A stretch of DNA of 64,000 bases from CAZTQN01 sp964615765 (GTDB lineage Bacteria > Planctomycetota > Phycisphaerae > Phycisphaerales > UBA1924). Position 1 is the stretch's first letter. Each line of letters opens with the position of its first letter. The notes beneath the pieces were generated by a model. It was not told the origin of the DNA. It did not search any database and saw nothing but the letters and a program-made list of their open reading frames with translations. Location of the stretch: the NCBI GenBank assembly GCA_964615765.1, contig CAZTQN010000010.1, forward strand, positions 55,347 to 119,346. Reading direction: 5' to 3'. Below are positions 42,195 through 50,268 of this stretch, piece after piece. The position numbers and the translations under genes were made by a program.

Positions 42195-44465
42195 CTACCG
42201 CTGCGGGCGCTTGCCGCCGCCGGAGGGCCGCTTGCCACCGCCGCCGCCGCCGCCGCCACCACGCTTGCCCGGTGGGCGCGTGGGCTTCTTGGTGGTCTTC
42301 TTGCGAGCGGGGGAGGCAGCAGGGCCGGGCTTGCCGCGCGGGCCGGGCTTTGATGGCTTCCCTGGCCCACCGGCGGGTGAGCCGGCGTCCTCGAAATACG
42401 CCGCGGCGTCGTCGGGCAGATCGTCAAGATCGACGGCCGCTGCGGGCTCGTCGTCGTCGCCTTCGTCGTCCAGCACCGCCGCCCGGGCCTTGATGGCGTC
42501 CAGCTCGGCGTCGTCGGCGTCGTCGGATTCGGTGTCTTCGCCCGAGTCCTCCGCCGCCGCGGCGTCGCCCGACTCCGTCTCAACCTCGAACTCGACACCC
42601 TCGTCGCCCTCGGTCTCGAAGTCGTCCGCGTCCGGCTCGTCCGCGTCGTCGGATTCGTCCTCGATCTCCGGCCCAGGGCCGCGCTGCGGCAGTTCGCCCT
42701 TGGCGCGCCGCTTGGCGTCGCGCCGGTTCTTGCCGCGGAGTTCGACGATCGGCCCGGCCGGCCCAACCTCCGGGCTGGCGACGTCCGCGTCGACCGACTC
42801 GACCTCCGCGCCGACATCTTCCTCGACGACCAGCTGCCCGGCTTCCTTGAGCCGCTGGTGCTCGCCGGAGAGCAGGTCCTCGATGCGGGCCCGCCGACGT
42901 TCCTTGATGATGAGCTTGATCGGGACTTCCGGGAACTCCAGCGCGTCGCGCAGGCGGTTGAGCAGGAACCGCTGGTAGTTGGGCGTGAACAGTTCCGGCT
43001 TGTTGACCACCAGCACGATCGTCGGCGGGCGCACGGCGACCTGCGAGATGAAGTACGTCTTGGCGAACGTCCCCAGCTTGCTCGACGGCCCGCGCGTCTC
43101 CAGGATCCGCTTGAGCAGCCGGTTGAGCTGCCCCGTCGAGGCCCGCATCCCCGCCTGCTCATAGAGCTCGAAGGCCAGATTGATGCACTCGCGCACGCCC
43201 GACTTGCGCTCCGCGCTCACGAACGCCAGCGGCGCAAAGTCCAGCCCCTTGGTCTCTTCGCGCAGGTAGTCCTCGTACATCCCGGGCGAGAGCGCCTGGC
43301 CCTTGCGCCAGCCGGCCTGCTTATGGCCCTTCTTCTCGCTCCCTGTCGTCGCCGCGCGGCCCTCGGCGAGGTCCCACTTGTTCACCACGATCACGCACGG
43401 CTTGAACGACGACTGCACCAGCTTCATCAGCTGCTGGTCGATCTGGCTGAGCGGCTCGGTCGCGTCGACGAGCATGAGCACGACGTCGGCCCGCTCGATG
43501 CTGCGCTGGGCCCGGTCGAAGGCGAACCACTCGATGCGGTCGGCGAACGACTTCTTCTTGCGAAGCCCGGCCGTGTCGATGACGGTGAACTCGCGCCCAT
43601 CGAGCTGCACCCGCACGTCGACGGCGTCGCGCGTGGTCCCGGCGATCTCGCTGACGATCACGCGCTCCTCGCCCGCCAGCGCGTTCACCAGCGTGCTCTT
43701 GCCCGCGTTGCGCTTGCCGATGATCGCGATCTTCAGCCCCGGCGTCTCCGGCGGCTCGCCGATGATCACGTTCGGGAGCTGGGCCAGTTCCTCGTACAGC
43801 GCGTCGAGAAAGTCGCGCCGGAAGTAGTTGTTCTTCGCCGACACCGGGATCGGCGGGCCGAAGCCCAGGGCCGCGGCTTCGTACGCGTGCGCCTCCCAGC
43901 GCGGGCCGTCGGTCTTGTTGGCGATCACGCGGACGCGCACGGGGTGTTCCGGCGGGGGCGTCGGCGCGTCATCGCCGTCGGCCGGCTGAACGTCCGCCGC
44001 CTTCTTGCCCTTGCCGCCCTTCTTCCCGCCGCGCCCGCGCGCCGACGCCGTGCGCGACCCGAGCACGCGCTCGCGCAGCAGCTTGGCGACGCGCCGATCC
44101 GCGGCGGTAATCCCGGCCTGACTATCGACGACGAACAGCACCAGGTCGGCCCCGGCGACGGCCTGGGCGATCTGGAACTCGATGTCGTCCGTCAGGCTGG
44201 TGAGGTCCTTGCCGACGTCATCGAACCGCCGCCCGTCTTCGACATAGACCCCGAACCCGCCGGTGTCGGTGACCTCGACATGGATGGCCTTGTCGGTGTC
44301 CTCCCCGTGCATCGGCGGCGTCAAGCGCGCCACCGCGCTGACGCGATCCCGCGTCGTCCCCGCGGTCGGATCGACGATCGAGATCTTGTCCCGAGCGATC
44401 AGGTTGAGCAGGCTGGACTTGCCGACGTTGGGTCGGCCGATGATGGCAATCCGCGGAATAGGCAC
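42195..44465 (-). CDS. der: ribosome-biogenesis GTPase Der with long charged C-terminal tail
   Basis: Der (EngA) has two tandem GTPase domains and a KH-like domain and matures the 50S subunit. The GTG at 44465 gives MPIPRIAIIGRPNVGKSS, the first P-loop. The first domain contains a Gly/Lys-rich insertion (about residues 135-165, GRGGKKGGKGKKA) before its NKTD motif. The second P-loop is IAIIGKRNAGKSTLVNAL with NKWD later. The KH-like domain ends near residue 540. The remaining ~200 residues are unusual: an acidic Asp/Glu stretch, then a basic Lys/Pro/Gly tail. At 756 residues it is far longer than typical Der (about 440-500). Confidence 0.9.
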   Translation of the reverse strand: MPIPRIAIIGRPNVGKSSLLNLIARDKISIVDPTAGTTRDRVSAVARLTPPMHGEDTDKAIHVEVTDTGGFGVYVEDGRRFDDVGKDLTSLTDDIEFQIAQAVAGADLVLFVVDSQAGITAADRRVAKLLRERVLGSRTASARGRGGKKGGKGKKAADVQPADGDDAPTPPPEHPVRVRVIANKTDGPRWEAHAYEAAALGFGPPIPVSAKNNYFRRDFLDALYEELAQLPNVIIGEPPETPGLKIAIIGKRNAGKSTLVNALAGEERVIVSEIAGTTRDAVDVRVQLDGREFTVIDTAGLRKKKSFADRIEWFAFDRAQRSIERADVVLMLVDATEPLSQIDQQLMKLVQSSFKPCVIVVNKWDLAEGRAATTGSEKKGHKQAGWRKGQALSPGMYEDYLREETKGLDFAPLAFVSAERKSGVRECINLAFELYEQAGMRASTGQLNRLLKRILETRGPSSKLGTFAKTYFISQVAVRPPTIVLVVNKPELFTPNYQRFLLNRLRDALEFPEVPIKLIIKERRRARIEDLLSGEHQRLKEAGQLVVEEDVGAEVESVDADVASPEVGPAGPIVELRGKNRRDAKRRAKGELPQRGPGPEIEDESDDADEPDADDFETEGDEGVEFEVETESGDAAAAEDSGEDTESDDADDAELDAIKARAAVLDDEGDDDEPAAAVDLDDLPDDAAAYFEDAGSPAGGPGKPSKPGPRGKPGPAASPARKKTTKKPTRPPGKRGGGGGGGGGKRPSGGGKRPQR

Positions 44466-44469
44466 AGGG

Positions 44470-44590
44470 GAGGAGGGTAGGAGGCGGGGAGGGGTGGGGC
44501 GGGGCGGTGAGGAAGGGTGGAGGGGTGGAGGTGAGAAGGGGTGGAGGTGAATGACGCGGTGACGCGGTGAGGGGGTGACGCGGTGAGCGT
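44470..44590. repeat. G-rich degenerate short repeats upstream of der
   Basis: The plus strand is a run of GGGGTGGAGG- and GGTGACGCGGTGA-like words with periods of about 7-9 bases. It fills the space between der (minus, start 44465) and the heptameric tract at 44595. On the der transcript it would be a C-rich leader. The unit is much less regular than in the neighbouring tract. Confidence 0.5.
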
Positions 44591-44594
44591 GGCC

Positions 44595-44656
44595 CTTCCC
44601 GTTTCCCGTTTCCCGTTTCCCGCTTCCCGAATCCCGAATCCCGAATCCCGTTTTCC
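44595..44656 (-). repeat. heptameric tract GGGATTC/GGGAAGC/GGGAAAC after a lipoprotein stop
   Basis: On the minus strand about ten G-triplets recur at 7-base steps, beginning 3-4 bases after the TGA at 44660. It contains GGGATTC three times, then GGGAAGC, then GGGAAAC three times. The core is shared with the tract at 10823-10874, which also follows a minus-strand stop codon directly. Confidence 0.85.
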
Positions 44657-44659
44657 CTC

Positions 44660-45199
44660 TCACATCCACGCCAACGCCCGCAGCCGTTCCAAAACCGGCT
44701 GCACCTTCGCGGCGTCGTCCGGCGACGCGTCGGCGTCGATCACCAGCGTGCGGCGGGCTCGATCCAATCGGTACGAGATCACCAGCACCCGCCGCGTACC
44801 CACCTCCGCCGGCGTCGGGGCACGCGCCACGGCCAGGTCTCCCGCCCGCTCCGGCAGGCCCGACCGCACCAGCGCATCGTGCAGGTCCTTGACTTGCCCG
44901 GCGCTCAGCACGCGCAGCACAGGCGGGAAGTCGGTTTCCGCGGCGCTCGGGCCGGTCTCCGCCCGCAGCACGCGGTCGGCCTCAACGACAAACCGGCTCG
45001 GCTGGTCCTCGGCCCCTTGAGGTTGACCGGGCGAGCCCCCCGCCGGCCCCGGCCGCACCGGGCCCATGACCGTCACGCTCAGCCAGAAATCGTCCGGCAC
45101 GCCGCCCACGTCCCGCGGCGCCGCGCGGCAGCCCGCCAGGCCGCCAACAAGACTCACCACCAGACCCAGCAGCCCGACCACGAGCATGGCGCGCATCAT
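44660..45199 (-). CDS. putative lipoprotein, unknown function
   Basis: A 179-residue protein with a hydrophobic signal (MLVVGLLGLVVSLVGGLAGC) ending in the lipobox LAGC. The mature part starts with a variable Gly/Pro-rich segment and ends with an alpha/beta domain (PPVLRVLSAGQVKDLHDALVRSGLPERAG ... RRVLVISYRLDRARRTLVIDADASPDDAAKV). No family is recognised. The start could be any of three ATG codons in the first five. Upstream of der on the same strand and separated from it by repeats, it may or may not be co-transcribed. Confidence 0.65.
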   Translation of the reverse strand: MMRAMLVVGLLGLVVSLVGGLAGCRAAPRDVGGVPDDFWLSVTVMGPVRPGPAGGSPGQPQGAEDQPSRFVVEADRVLRAETGPSAAETDFPPVLRVLSAGQVKDLHDALVRSGLPERAGDLAVARAPTPAEVGTRRVLVISYRLDRARRTLVIDADASPDDAAKVQPVLERLRALAWM

Positions 45200-45208
45200 C
45201 GATCATGG

Positions 45209-45395
45209 TAGGGGGAAGGGGCCAGAGGTCAGAGGTGAGAGGCGAGGGTTTGGCGCGGACGCCCAGGGTGCACGATCTCGAACCCCTCGCCCTGACCCCT
45301 CGCCTCTCGTCCCTGCTCCGCCCCTGACCTCTTGCCTCGCGCCCCTGCCCCGCCCCTGACCCCTCGCCTCTCGCCCCTCACCTCTGGCCCCCCCA
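45209..45395. repeat. low-complexity region with inverted arms between divergent genes
   Basis: The left arm (around 45213-45246, GGCCAGAGGTCAGAGGTGAG...) is nearly the reverse complement of the right end (around 45361-45391, ...CCCTCACCTCTGGCC). Between them are degenerate CCCCTGACC/CCTCTCG words of about 7-8 bases. The region separates the lipoprotein gene (minus) from pheT (plus). A long RNA hairpin could form upstream of the pheT start. Confidence 0.6.
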
Positions 45396-45413
45396 TCCCT
45401 ACCCTTTTCCCCC

Positions 45414-47666
45414 ATGAAGATCTCCGTCCGCTGGCTCAACGAGTATCTGGATCCGGGCAACGTCTCGGCGGACGAGGCGCAGCACGTGCTGACGCACGTC
45501 GGGTTCCCGATCGAGTCGGCCGACGCGGTGGAGACTTCGACGGGGCCCGACGTGTGTCTCGACGTCGAAGTCACGTCCAACCGGGGCGACGTGCTGAGCC
45601 ACATCGGCGTGGCCCGAGAGATCGCCGCGGCGACCGGGCGGCGGCTGCGCCTGCCCCCCGCCGGACGCGTGTTCGAGTGGGGCGGCCCGACGCCGACGCC
45701 GCCGCCGGGCCTGCCCTCCGGGCCGAGCGATATCGGGGCCGTGTGCGCCGTCGACAACCGGGCCAAGGACCTGCACGGCTCGGTGCCGGGCTGCGCGCTG
45801 TTCACGGCCCGCGCGATCATGGGCGTCAATGTCGGGCCCAGCCCGGCGTGGCTGGTCGATGCGCTGGCCGCCGTCGGGCAGCGCTCGATCAACACCGTCG
45901 TCGACGTCACCAACTTCGTCGCCTTCGAGTACGGCCAGCCGACGCACGTGTTCGACCTCTCCACGCTGCAGGCCTCGGCGGACGGCAAGGTGCGACTGGT
46001 CGTCCGGACCGCCGCCCCTAAGGAGCCGCTGGCGCTGCTCGACGGCACCGAGGCGGTGCTGATAGGCGATGAACTCGTCGTCGCCGACGACGGCCCGCAC
46101 GGCCCGCGGGCCGTCTCGCTCGCCGGCGTCATGGGCGGCGCGCTGACGCAGGTCACCGATCGCACCACCGACGTGCTGCTGGAAGCGGCCACCTGGGCAC
46201 CGGTTGCGGTGCGCCGGGCGGCCCGGCGCCTGCAGATCCGCACGGACGCGTCGTACCGCTTCGAGCGCACGGTGGACCCGCGCACGATCGAGGTCGCCGC
46301 TCGCCGCGCCGCCGCCCTCATCGTCCGCCTCGCCGGCGGGCGCCCGGTGCCGGGCGTCATCCACGCCGGGCTCGAGCCCGCGGCCCCGACGAAAGTGCGC
46401 CTGCGTCCGGCCCGGTGCGCGGCGATCCTGGGCGTCGACGTCCCCCCGCCGCGGATCCAGCAACTGCTCGAACCGCTCGACATCGCCGTCACGCCCGAGG
46501 GCACGGCGTCCGCGCCGCGCGCGGACGCGGCGCTGACGTGCGCGATCCCGGCCCACCGCCCGGACGTGACGCGCGAGATCGACGTCATCGAGGAGATCGC
46601 GCGGATCCAGGGGCTGGACAAGCTGCCAGTATTGGAGAAGCTGCCGACGCGCGTCGAAGCGCCGCAGCCGAGCGAGCAGGCCGTGCGCGAGCTGGGCCGC
46701 ACGCTGGTCGGGCTCGGGTTCTTCGAGACCATCACGTTCACGTTCGTGTCGAACAAGGCGGCCCGCCCGTTCGTGCCGGCGGGGCTGCGGACGCTGGAAG
46801 TCTGCGACGGTCGGCGCAAGGCCGACCCGGTGGTGCGCCCGAGCGCGCTGCCGAGCCTCTTGGCCTGCCGCCGGGCCAATCAGGACGCCGGCAACGCCGT
46901 CGGCCCGGGCTCGGAGATGGAACTGGGTCTGCGGCTGTTCGAGATTTCGTCGGCGACGGCCGAGCGCCCGGAGGCCGACCCGAAGGCGCGCGGGCAGGTC
47001 GTCGAGCGCCCGACGCTGGCCCTCCTGGCCGACGCGTGCTTCCCCGCCGGGGCCAAGTCGATCGAGCAGAAGCAGGCGTGCGTGCGGCTGATGCGGGGCG
47101 CGATCGAGGCGTGCGTGCTCGCCGTCGCCGGGGCCGGGGCCCGCGTGCACCTGCGCGCCCCGACGACGCCGTCGCTGCCCGCCTTCGACCCGGCAGCGTG
47201 CGCCGAGGTCGTGCTGACCGACGCCGGCGGAACGGAGCACCGCCTGGGCGTTGTGGGCCTGATCGCCCAGTCCGTGCAGGGTGAATACGGACTGAGCGTG
47301 CCGGTGGTCGCGGCGGAGCTGGCGCTGGACGTGCTGGTATCTCTGTACCCGCCGCGGGCCAGCGCGCGGGCGCTCCCGGAGTTCCCGTCCATCGAGCGCG
47401 ACCTGTCGCTGATCGTGCCGGAATCGACGCCGTGGGAACGCGTCGATCGGCTCGTGCGCGGGGCGCAACTCCCGCTGCTGGAAGATGTCCGGTTCATCGG
47501 CGTATACCGTGGTGAACAGGCGGGCGCGGGGCGGAAGTCGCTGACGCTGCGCATGCGGTTCAGAGACCCGCGCCGGACGCTCACGCACGACGAAGTTTCT
47601 CCGCAGATGAGCGCGATCATCGCGCTCGGGCAGCGCGAACTCGGCGCCGACGTGCGGACCAACTGA
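45414..47666 (+). CDS. pheT: phenylalanyl-tRNA synthetase beta subunit without the EMAP-type tRNA-binding domain
   Basis: A 750-residue protein starting MKISVRWLNEYLDPG. Normally a ~110-residue EMAP/OB tRNA-binding domain is inserted around residue 40. Here residues ~38-45 pass straight to DVCLDVEVTSNRGDVLSHIGVAREIA, so the insert is missing. The B3/B4 editing domain (CALFTARAIMGV ... NTVVDVTNFVAFEYGQPTHVFD), B5 (IPAHRPDVTREIDVIEEIARIQG), catalytic-like core and C-terminal ferredoxin-fold anticodon-binding domain (FPSIERDLSLIVPE ... SLTLRMRFRDPRRTLT) are all present. pheS is not adjacent. Confidence 0.92.
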   Translation: MKISVRWLNEYLDPGNVSADEAQHVLTHVGFPIESADAVETSTGPDVCLDVEVTSNRGDVLSHIGVAREIAAATGRRLRLPPAGRVFEWGGPTPTPPPGLPSGPSDIGAVCAVDNRAKDLHGSVPGCALFTARAIMGVNVGPSPAWLVDALAAVGQRSINTVVDVTNFVAFEYGQPTHVFDLSTLQASADGKVRLVVRTAAPKEPLALLDGTEAVLIGDELVVADDGPHGPRAVSLAGVMGGALTQVTDRTTDVLLEAATWAPVAVRRAARRLQIRTDASYRFERTVDPRTIEVAARRAAALIVRLAGGRPVPGVIHAGLEPAAPTKVRLRPARCAAILGVDVPPPRIQQLLEPLDIAVTPEGTASAPRADAALTCAIPAHRPDVTREIDVIEEIARIQGLDKLPVLEKLPTRVEAPQPSEQAVRELGRTLVGLGFFETITFTFVSNKAARPFVPAGLRTLEVCDGRRKADPVVRPSALPSLLACRRANQDAGNAVGPGSEMELGLRLFEISSATAERPEADPKARGQVVERPTLALLADACFPAGAKSIEQKQACVRLMRGAIEACVLAVAGAGARVHLRAPTTPSLPAFDPAACAEVVLTDAGGTEHRLGVVGLIAQSVQGEYGLSVPVVAAELALDVLVSLYPPRASARALPEFPSIERDLSLIVPESTPWERVDRLVRGAQLPLLEDVRFIGVYRGEQAGAGRKSLTLRMRFRDPRRTLTHDEVSPQMSAIIALGQRELGADVRTN

Positions 47667-47668
47667 TC

Positions 47669-47684
47669 TGCGCCGCCCGGCGCA
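47669..47684 (+). terminator. hairpin directly after pheT
   Basis: TGCGCC and GGCGCA pair around GCCC, two bases after the pheT stop. The following sequence is A-rich, not T-rich, so a rho-independent mode on the plus strand is not supported. It may stabilise the mRNA end. Confidence 0.35.
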
Positions 47685-47833
47685 AAACTCGGCAAAAAAG
47701 CCCACCTTTTCGGCCACCCGATCGCGCGGGCGGCGCGCGAGGAATCGCCCTCAAAGGCGAGAGAGTTACGCACACCACACGGCGAACGATGGCCCCTCGA
47801 CGGCGGTGACCCGCGCGTCCTTGATGTTCCCGC

Positions 47834-48691
47834 ATGGTTCTTCGCGTGATGGCCGACGACTTTTCACTCATCGACTCGATCACGACCGCGGCTCTGTCCG
47901 CTCCGCCCGTGCTGCTGCGCGCCCACCTCGCACTTCAGCGGATCGGCGTAGCGATGGGCGCCCGCGGCGCGGGCGCGATGCTCATCAGCGACCTGTCGCT
48001 CAACTCGCCGCGCCCCGTGGTCTTCCGCGTGCTCAGCGGGCACGAAGACCCCGCCGCGCTCCGGGCCGCCGCGCACCACGCCAACGCCGACTCGCGCGAT
48101 GACCCGTACCTGCAGGCCCTCTCCCGCATCGCCGCCGAGATGCACTCCGGCAACGGGGCCGGCGCCGCGGGTTCACGCAACGTCCGCTCGTTCCGGCGCG
48201 AGGACCTGGTCCCCGACGAGACGTGGTACGCCAGCCCCTTCGTCCGCTCGTTCGTGCAGCCGATGGACGTCGACCACACGCTCGCGTGCCTGTGCCGCTC
48301 GGCGAGCAACCACCGCTACGTGCTCGCGTTCATCGACGGGCGCTGGAAGACGCGCCCGTTCCCGCCCGAGTCCGTCGACACGCTGCAGCGCCTGATGGAA
48401 CGACTCTGGCCCGTGCTCGAGCCGGAAGTGCCCGACAACGCCGCCAGCACGACGGCGAGCACGCTCAGCGAGATGCTCGCCCGCCTCTCGCCCGCGCAGC
48501 GGGAACTGCTCCCGCTGGTCCTGTCGGACCTGAGCGAGGACGAGATCGCCAAGCGCATCCACCGCAGCCGCCACACCGTGCACAGCCACATCAAGGGCAT
48601 CTACGAAGCGGCGAATGTCCAGAGCCGGCTGCAACTGCTGCTGCTGTGGCTGGGGCGGCAGCCGGTGTCCCGCACGACGCCCGACCGGTAA
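47834..48691 (+). CDS. LuxR-type transcriptional regulator
   Basis: A 285-residue protein. The C-terminal ~65 residues form a GerE/LuxR HTH (LARLSPAQRELLPLVLSDLSEDEIAKRIHRSRHTVHSHIKGIYEAANVQSRLQL), with the usual IAxxIxxSxxTVxxHIKxIYxxxxVxxR spacing. The N-terminal ~200 residues look like a sensor domain of GAF/PAS size but have no receiver Asp, so this is not a classical response regulator. ATGs at 47834 and 47849 are both possible. The regulon is unknown. The ilvE gene follows 175 bases later. Confidence 0.8.
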   Translation: MVLRVMADDFSLIDSITTAALSAPPVLLRAHLALQRIGVAMGARGAGAMLISDLSLNSPRPVVFRVLSGHEDPAALRAAAHHANADSRDDPYLQALSRIAAEMHSGNGAGAAGSRNVRSFRREDLVPDETWYASPFVRSFVQPMDVDHTLACLCRSASNHRYVLAFIDGRWKTRPFPPESVDTLQRLMERLWPVLEPEVPDNAASTTASTLSEMLARLSPAQRELLPLVLSDLSEDEIAKRIHRSRHTVHSHIKGIYEAANVQSRLQLLLLWLGRQPVSRTTPDR

Positions 48692-48866
48692 CCACACCGG
48701 GCCACCCGCCCGCCGCGGGCGGTATCATCGCCCGATCCGTCGCCCGCCCTTTCCCCCCCTGCCCGCCGAACCTGCCGGCGTGCCGCGTGAGCGGCCGCCC
48801 GAACGGGCCCCAAGGGAGCGGGGCACGACGCGTCGGCCTCACGGCCCTTTGCAGAGGATCCCCGCG

Positions 48867-49946
48867 ATGACCGCCACCAACTCCGGCTCGGCCAGCACGT
48901 TCTCCCCCGGTCGCAAATCCGACAAGCGCAACGTGTCCGCGCAGACCGACGCCGGGCCGATGGTCGCGCCCGACGCCCCGGTCGACGCCGTCAACCCCTG
49001 GGCCGCCGCCACCTTCAGCCACCTCGATTCCGACCGCCCCATCATCTACGTCAACGGGCAGATGCTCCCCAAGAACAAGGCCATGGTCAGCGTCTATGAC
49101 CACGGGCTGCTCTACGGCGACGGCGTCTTCGAAGGCATCCGCGTCTACCGCGGCAAAATCTTCAAGTGCCAGCAGCACATGGAGCGCCTCTACCGCTGCG
49201 CTGAGCAGATCCACCTCAAGATCCCCATCGACATGGACCAGATGGTCCGCGTCCAGCGCGACTGCATCGCCGCCAACAACCTCGACGACGGGTACATCCG
49301 CCTGGTCGTCACCCGCGGCTACGGCACGCTCGGGCTCGACCCGCGCCGCTGCCCCGTCCCCGGCGTCATCTGCATCGCCGACCAGATCCGGCTCTACTCC
49401 GAAGAGGCCTACCAGAACGGCATGCGCGTCGTCGTCGCACGCCGCCCCAAGACGCCCGTCGCCTGCCTCGACCCCCGCATCAAGAGCCTCAACTACCTCA
49501 ACAACATCCTCGCCAAGGTCGAGGCCATCGAGGCCGGCTGCGACGAGGCCATCATGCTCTCCACCGACGGGCTCGTCACCGAGTGCACCGGCGACAACCT
49601 GTTCATCATCAAGAACGGCGCCATCTACACGCCCCCGCCCGTCTGCGGCGAGAGCGGGCTGCTCGAAGGCGTAACCCGCCGCTTCGTCCTCGAGACCCTC
49701 GCGCCGCAGTGCGGCGTGAAGGTGCACGAGAAACTCCTCCGCATCGAGGACGTCCTCCACGCCGACGAAGTCTTCCTCACCGGCACCGCCGCCGAGATCA
49801 TCGGCGTCACCGCCATCGATCACACCGACGGCAAGCGGTACCCGATCCCCGCCAGCAAGCCCGGCTCGGGCGAAGGCCCCGTCACCGGCAAACTCCGCAA
49901 GCGCTTCCGCGAGATCGTGACCAGCGATCATGTGCCGGAGGATTGA
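48867..49946 (+). CDS. ilvE: branched-chain amino-acid aminotransferase
   Basis: A 359-residue fold-type-IV PLP aminotransferase that transfers amino groups between glutamate and the branched-chain keto acids. It has IIYVNGQMLPKNKAMVSVYDHGLLYGDGVFEGIRVY, the cofactor lysine in DPRIKSLNYLNNILAK, and the cofactor-phosphate region (MLSTDGLVTECTGDNLF, EVFLTGTAAEI). An extra ~45-residue Ser/Ala/Pro-rich N-terminus precedes the fold. The ATG at 48867 follows GCAGAGGATC. Other branched-chain genes are not nearby. A D-amino-acid or aminodeoxychorismate role is less likely given the motifs. Confidence 0.9.
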   Translation: MTATNSGSASTFSPGRKSDKRNVSAQTDAGPMVAPDAPVDAVNPWAAATFSHLDSDRPIIYVNGQMLPKNKAMVSVYDHGLLYGDGVFEGIRVYRGKIFKCQQHMERLYRCAEQIHLKIPIDMDQMVRVQRDCIAANNLDDGYIRLVVTRGYGTLGLDPRRCPVPGVICIADQIRLYSEEAYQNGMRVVVARRPKTPVACLDPRIKSLNYLNNILAKVEAIEAGCDEAIMLSTDGLVTECTGDNLFIIKNGAIYTPPPVCGESGLLEGVTRRFVLETLAPQCGVKVHEKLLRIEDVLHADEVFLTGTAAEIIGVTAIDHTDGKRYPIPASKPGSGEGPVTGKLRKRFREIVTSDHVPED

Positions 49947-50003
49947 GGGGGCGGAAGGGCTGAGGGCTGAGGGCCAAGGGCCGAGGGCCGAGGGCCGAGG
50001 GAT
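49947..50003 (+). repeat. heptameric GGGCTGA/GGGCCGA tract after the ilvE stop
   Basis: Starting directly after the TGA, the plus strand shows GGGCTGA twice, GGGCCAA once and GGGCCGA three times, then GGGATTGG. There are at least eight G-runs at 7-base spacing, on the sense strand of ilvE. The tract ends just before the ilvE terminator hairpin. Confidence 0.85.
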
Positions 50004-50016
50004 TGGAAAATGACAC

Positions 50017-50051
50017 ACGCCGCGCACCGCACCCGCGGCCGCGGCGTTTTT
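50017..50051 (+). terminator. intrinsic terminator of ilvE
   Basis: ACGCCGCG and CGCGGCGT form a perfect 8-bp stem with a 15-base loop. The stem is followed directly by TTTT and then C on the plus strand. It lies 71 bases after the ilvE stop, beyond a heptameric repeat tract. Confidence 0.72.
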
Positions 50052-50062
50052 CATTGCTTTCC

Positions 50063-50130
50063 TGGTGCCCGGTGCCTGGTGCCCGGTGCCCGGTGCCTCT
50101 GCTAGTGCCCAGTGCCTAGTGCCCCGTGCC
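50063..50130 (-). repeat. heptameric tract GGTGCCY/AGTGCCY
   Basis: On the plus strand GGTGCCC and GGTGCCT units follow each other at exactly 7-base steps, interrupted by CTGCT, and then AGTGCCC/AGTGCCT units. On the minus strand several units read GGGCACC, giving G-triplets in the sense of the mutase gene that ends at 50391. Some units have only two Gs. Confidence 0.8.
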
Positions 50131-50268
50131 TGTATCAAGGGCCGGGCGGGGCCTTGCGGCCGCCGCCCGCCGAGGAGAAGAGAGCATCGTGCTGCGGCCG
50201 GCACGCCGGCGCAGTTCACCACCTGTCCCCAGAACAGACCCGGATGTACTCCCATCGACCCCACACAC

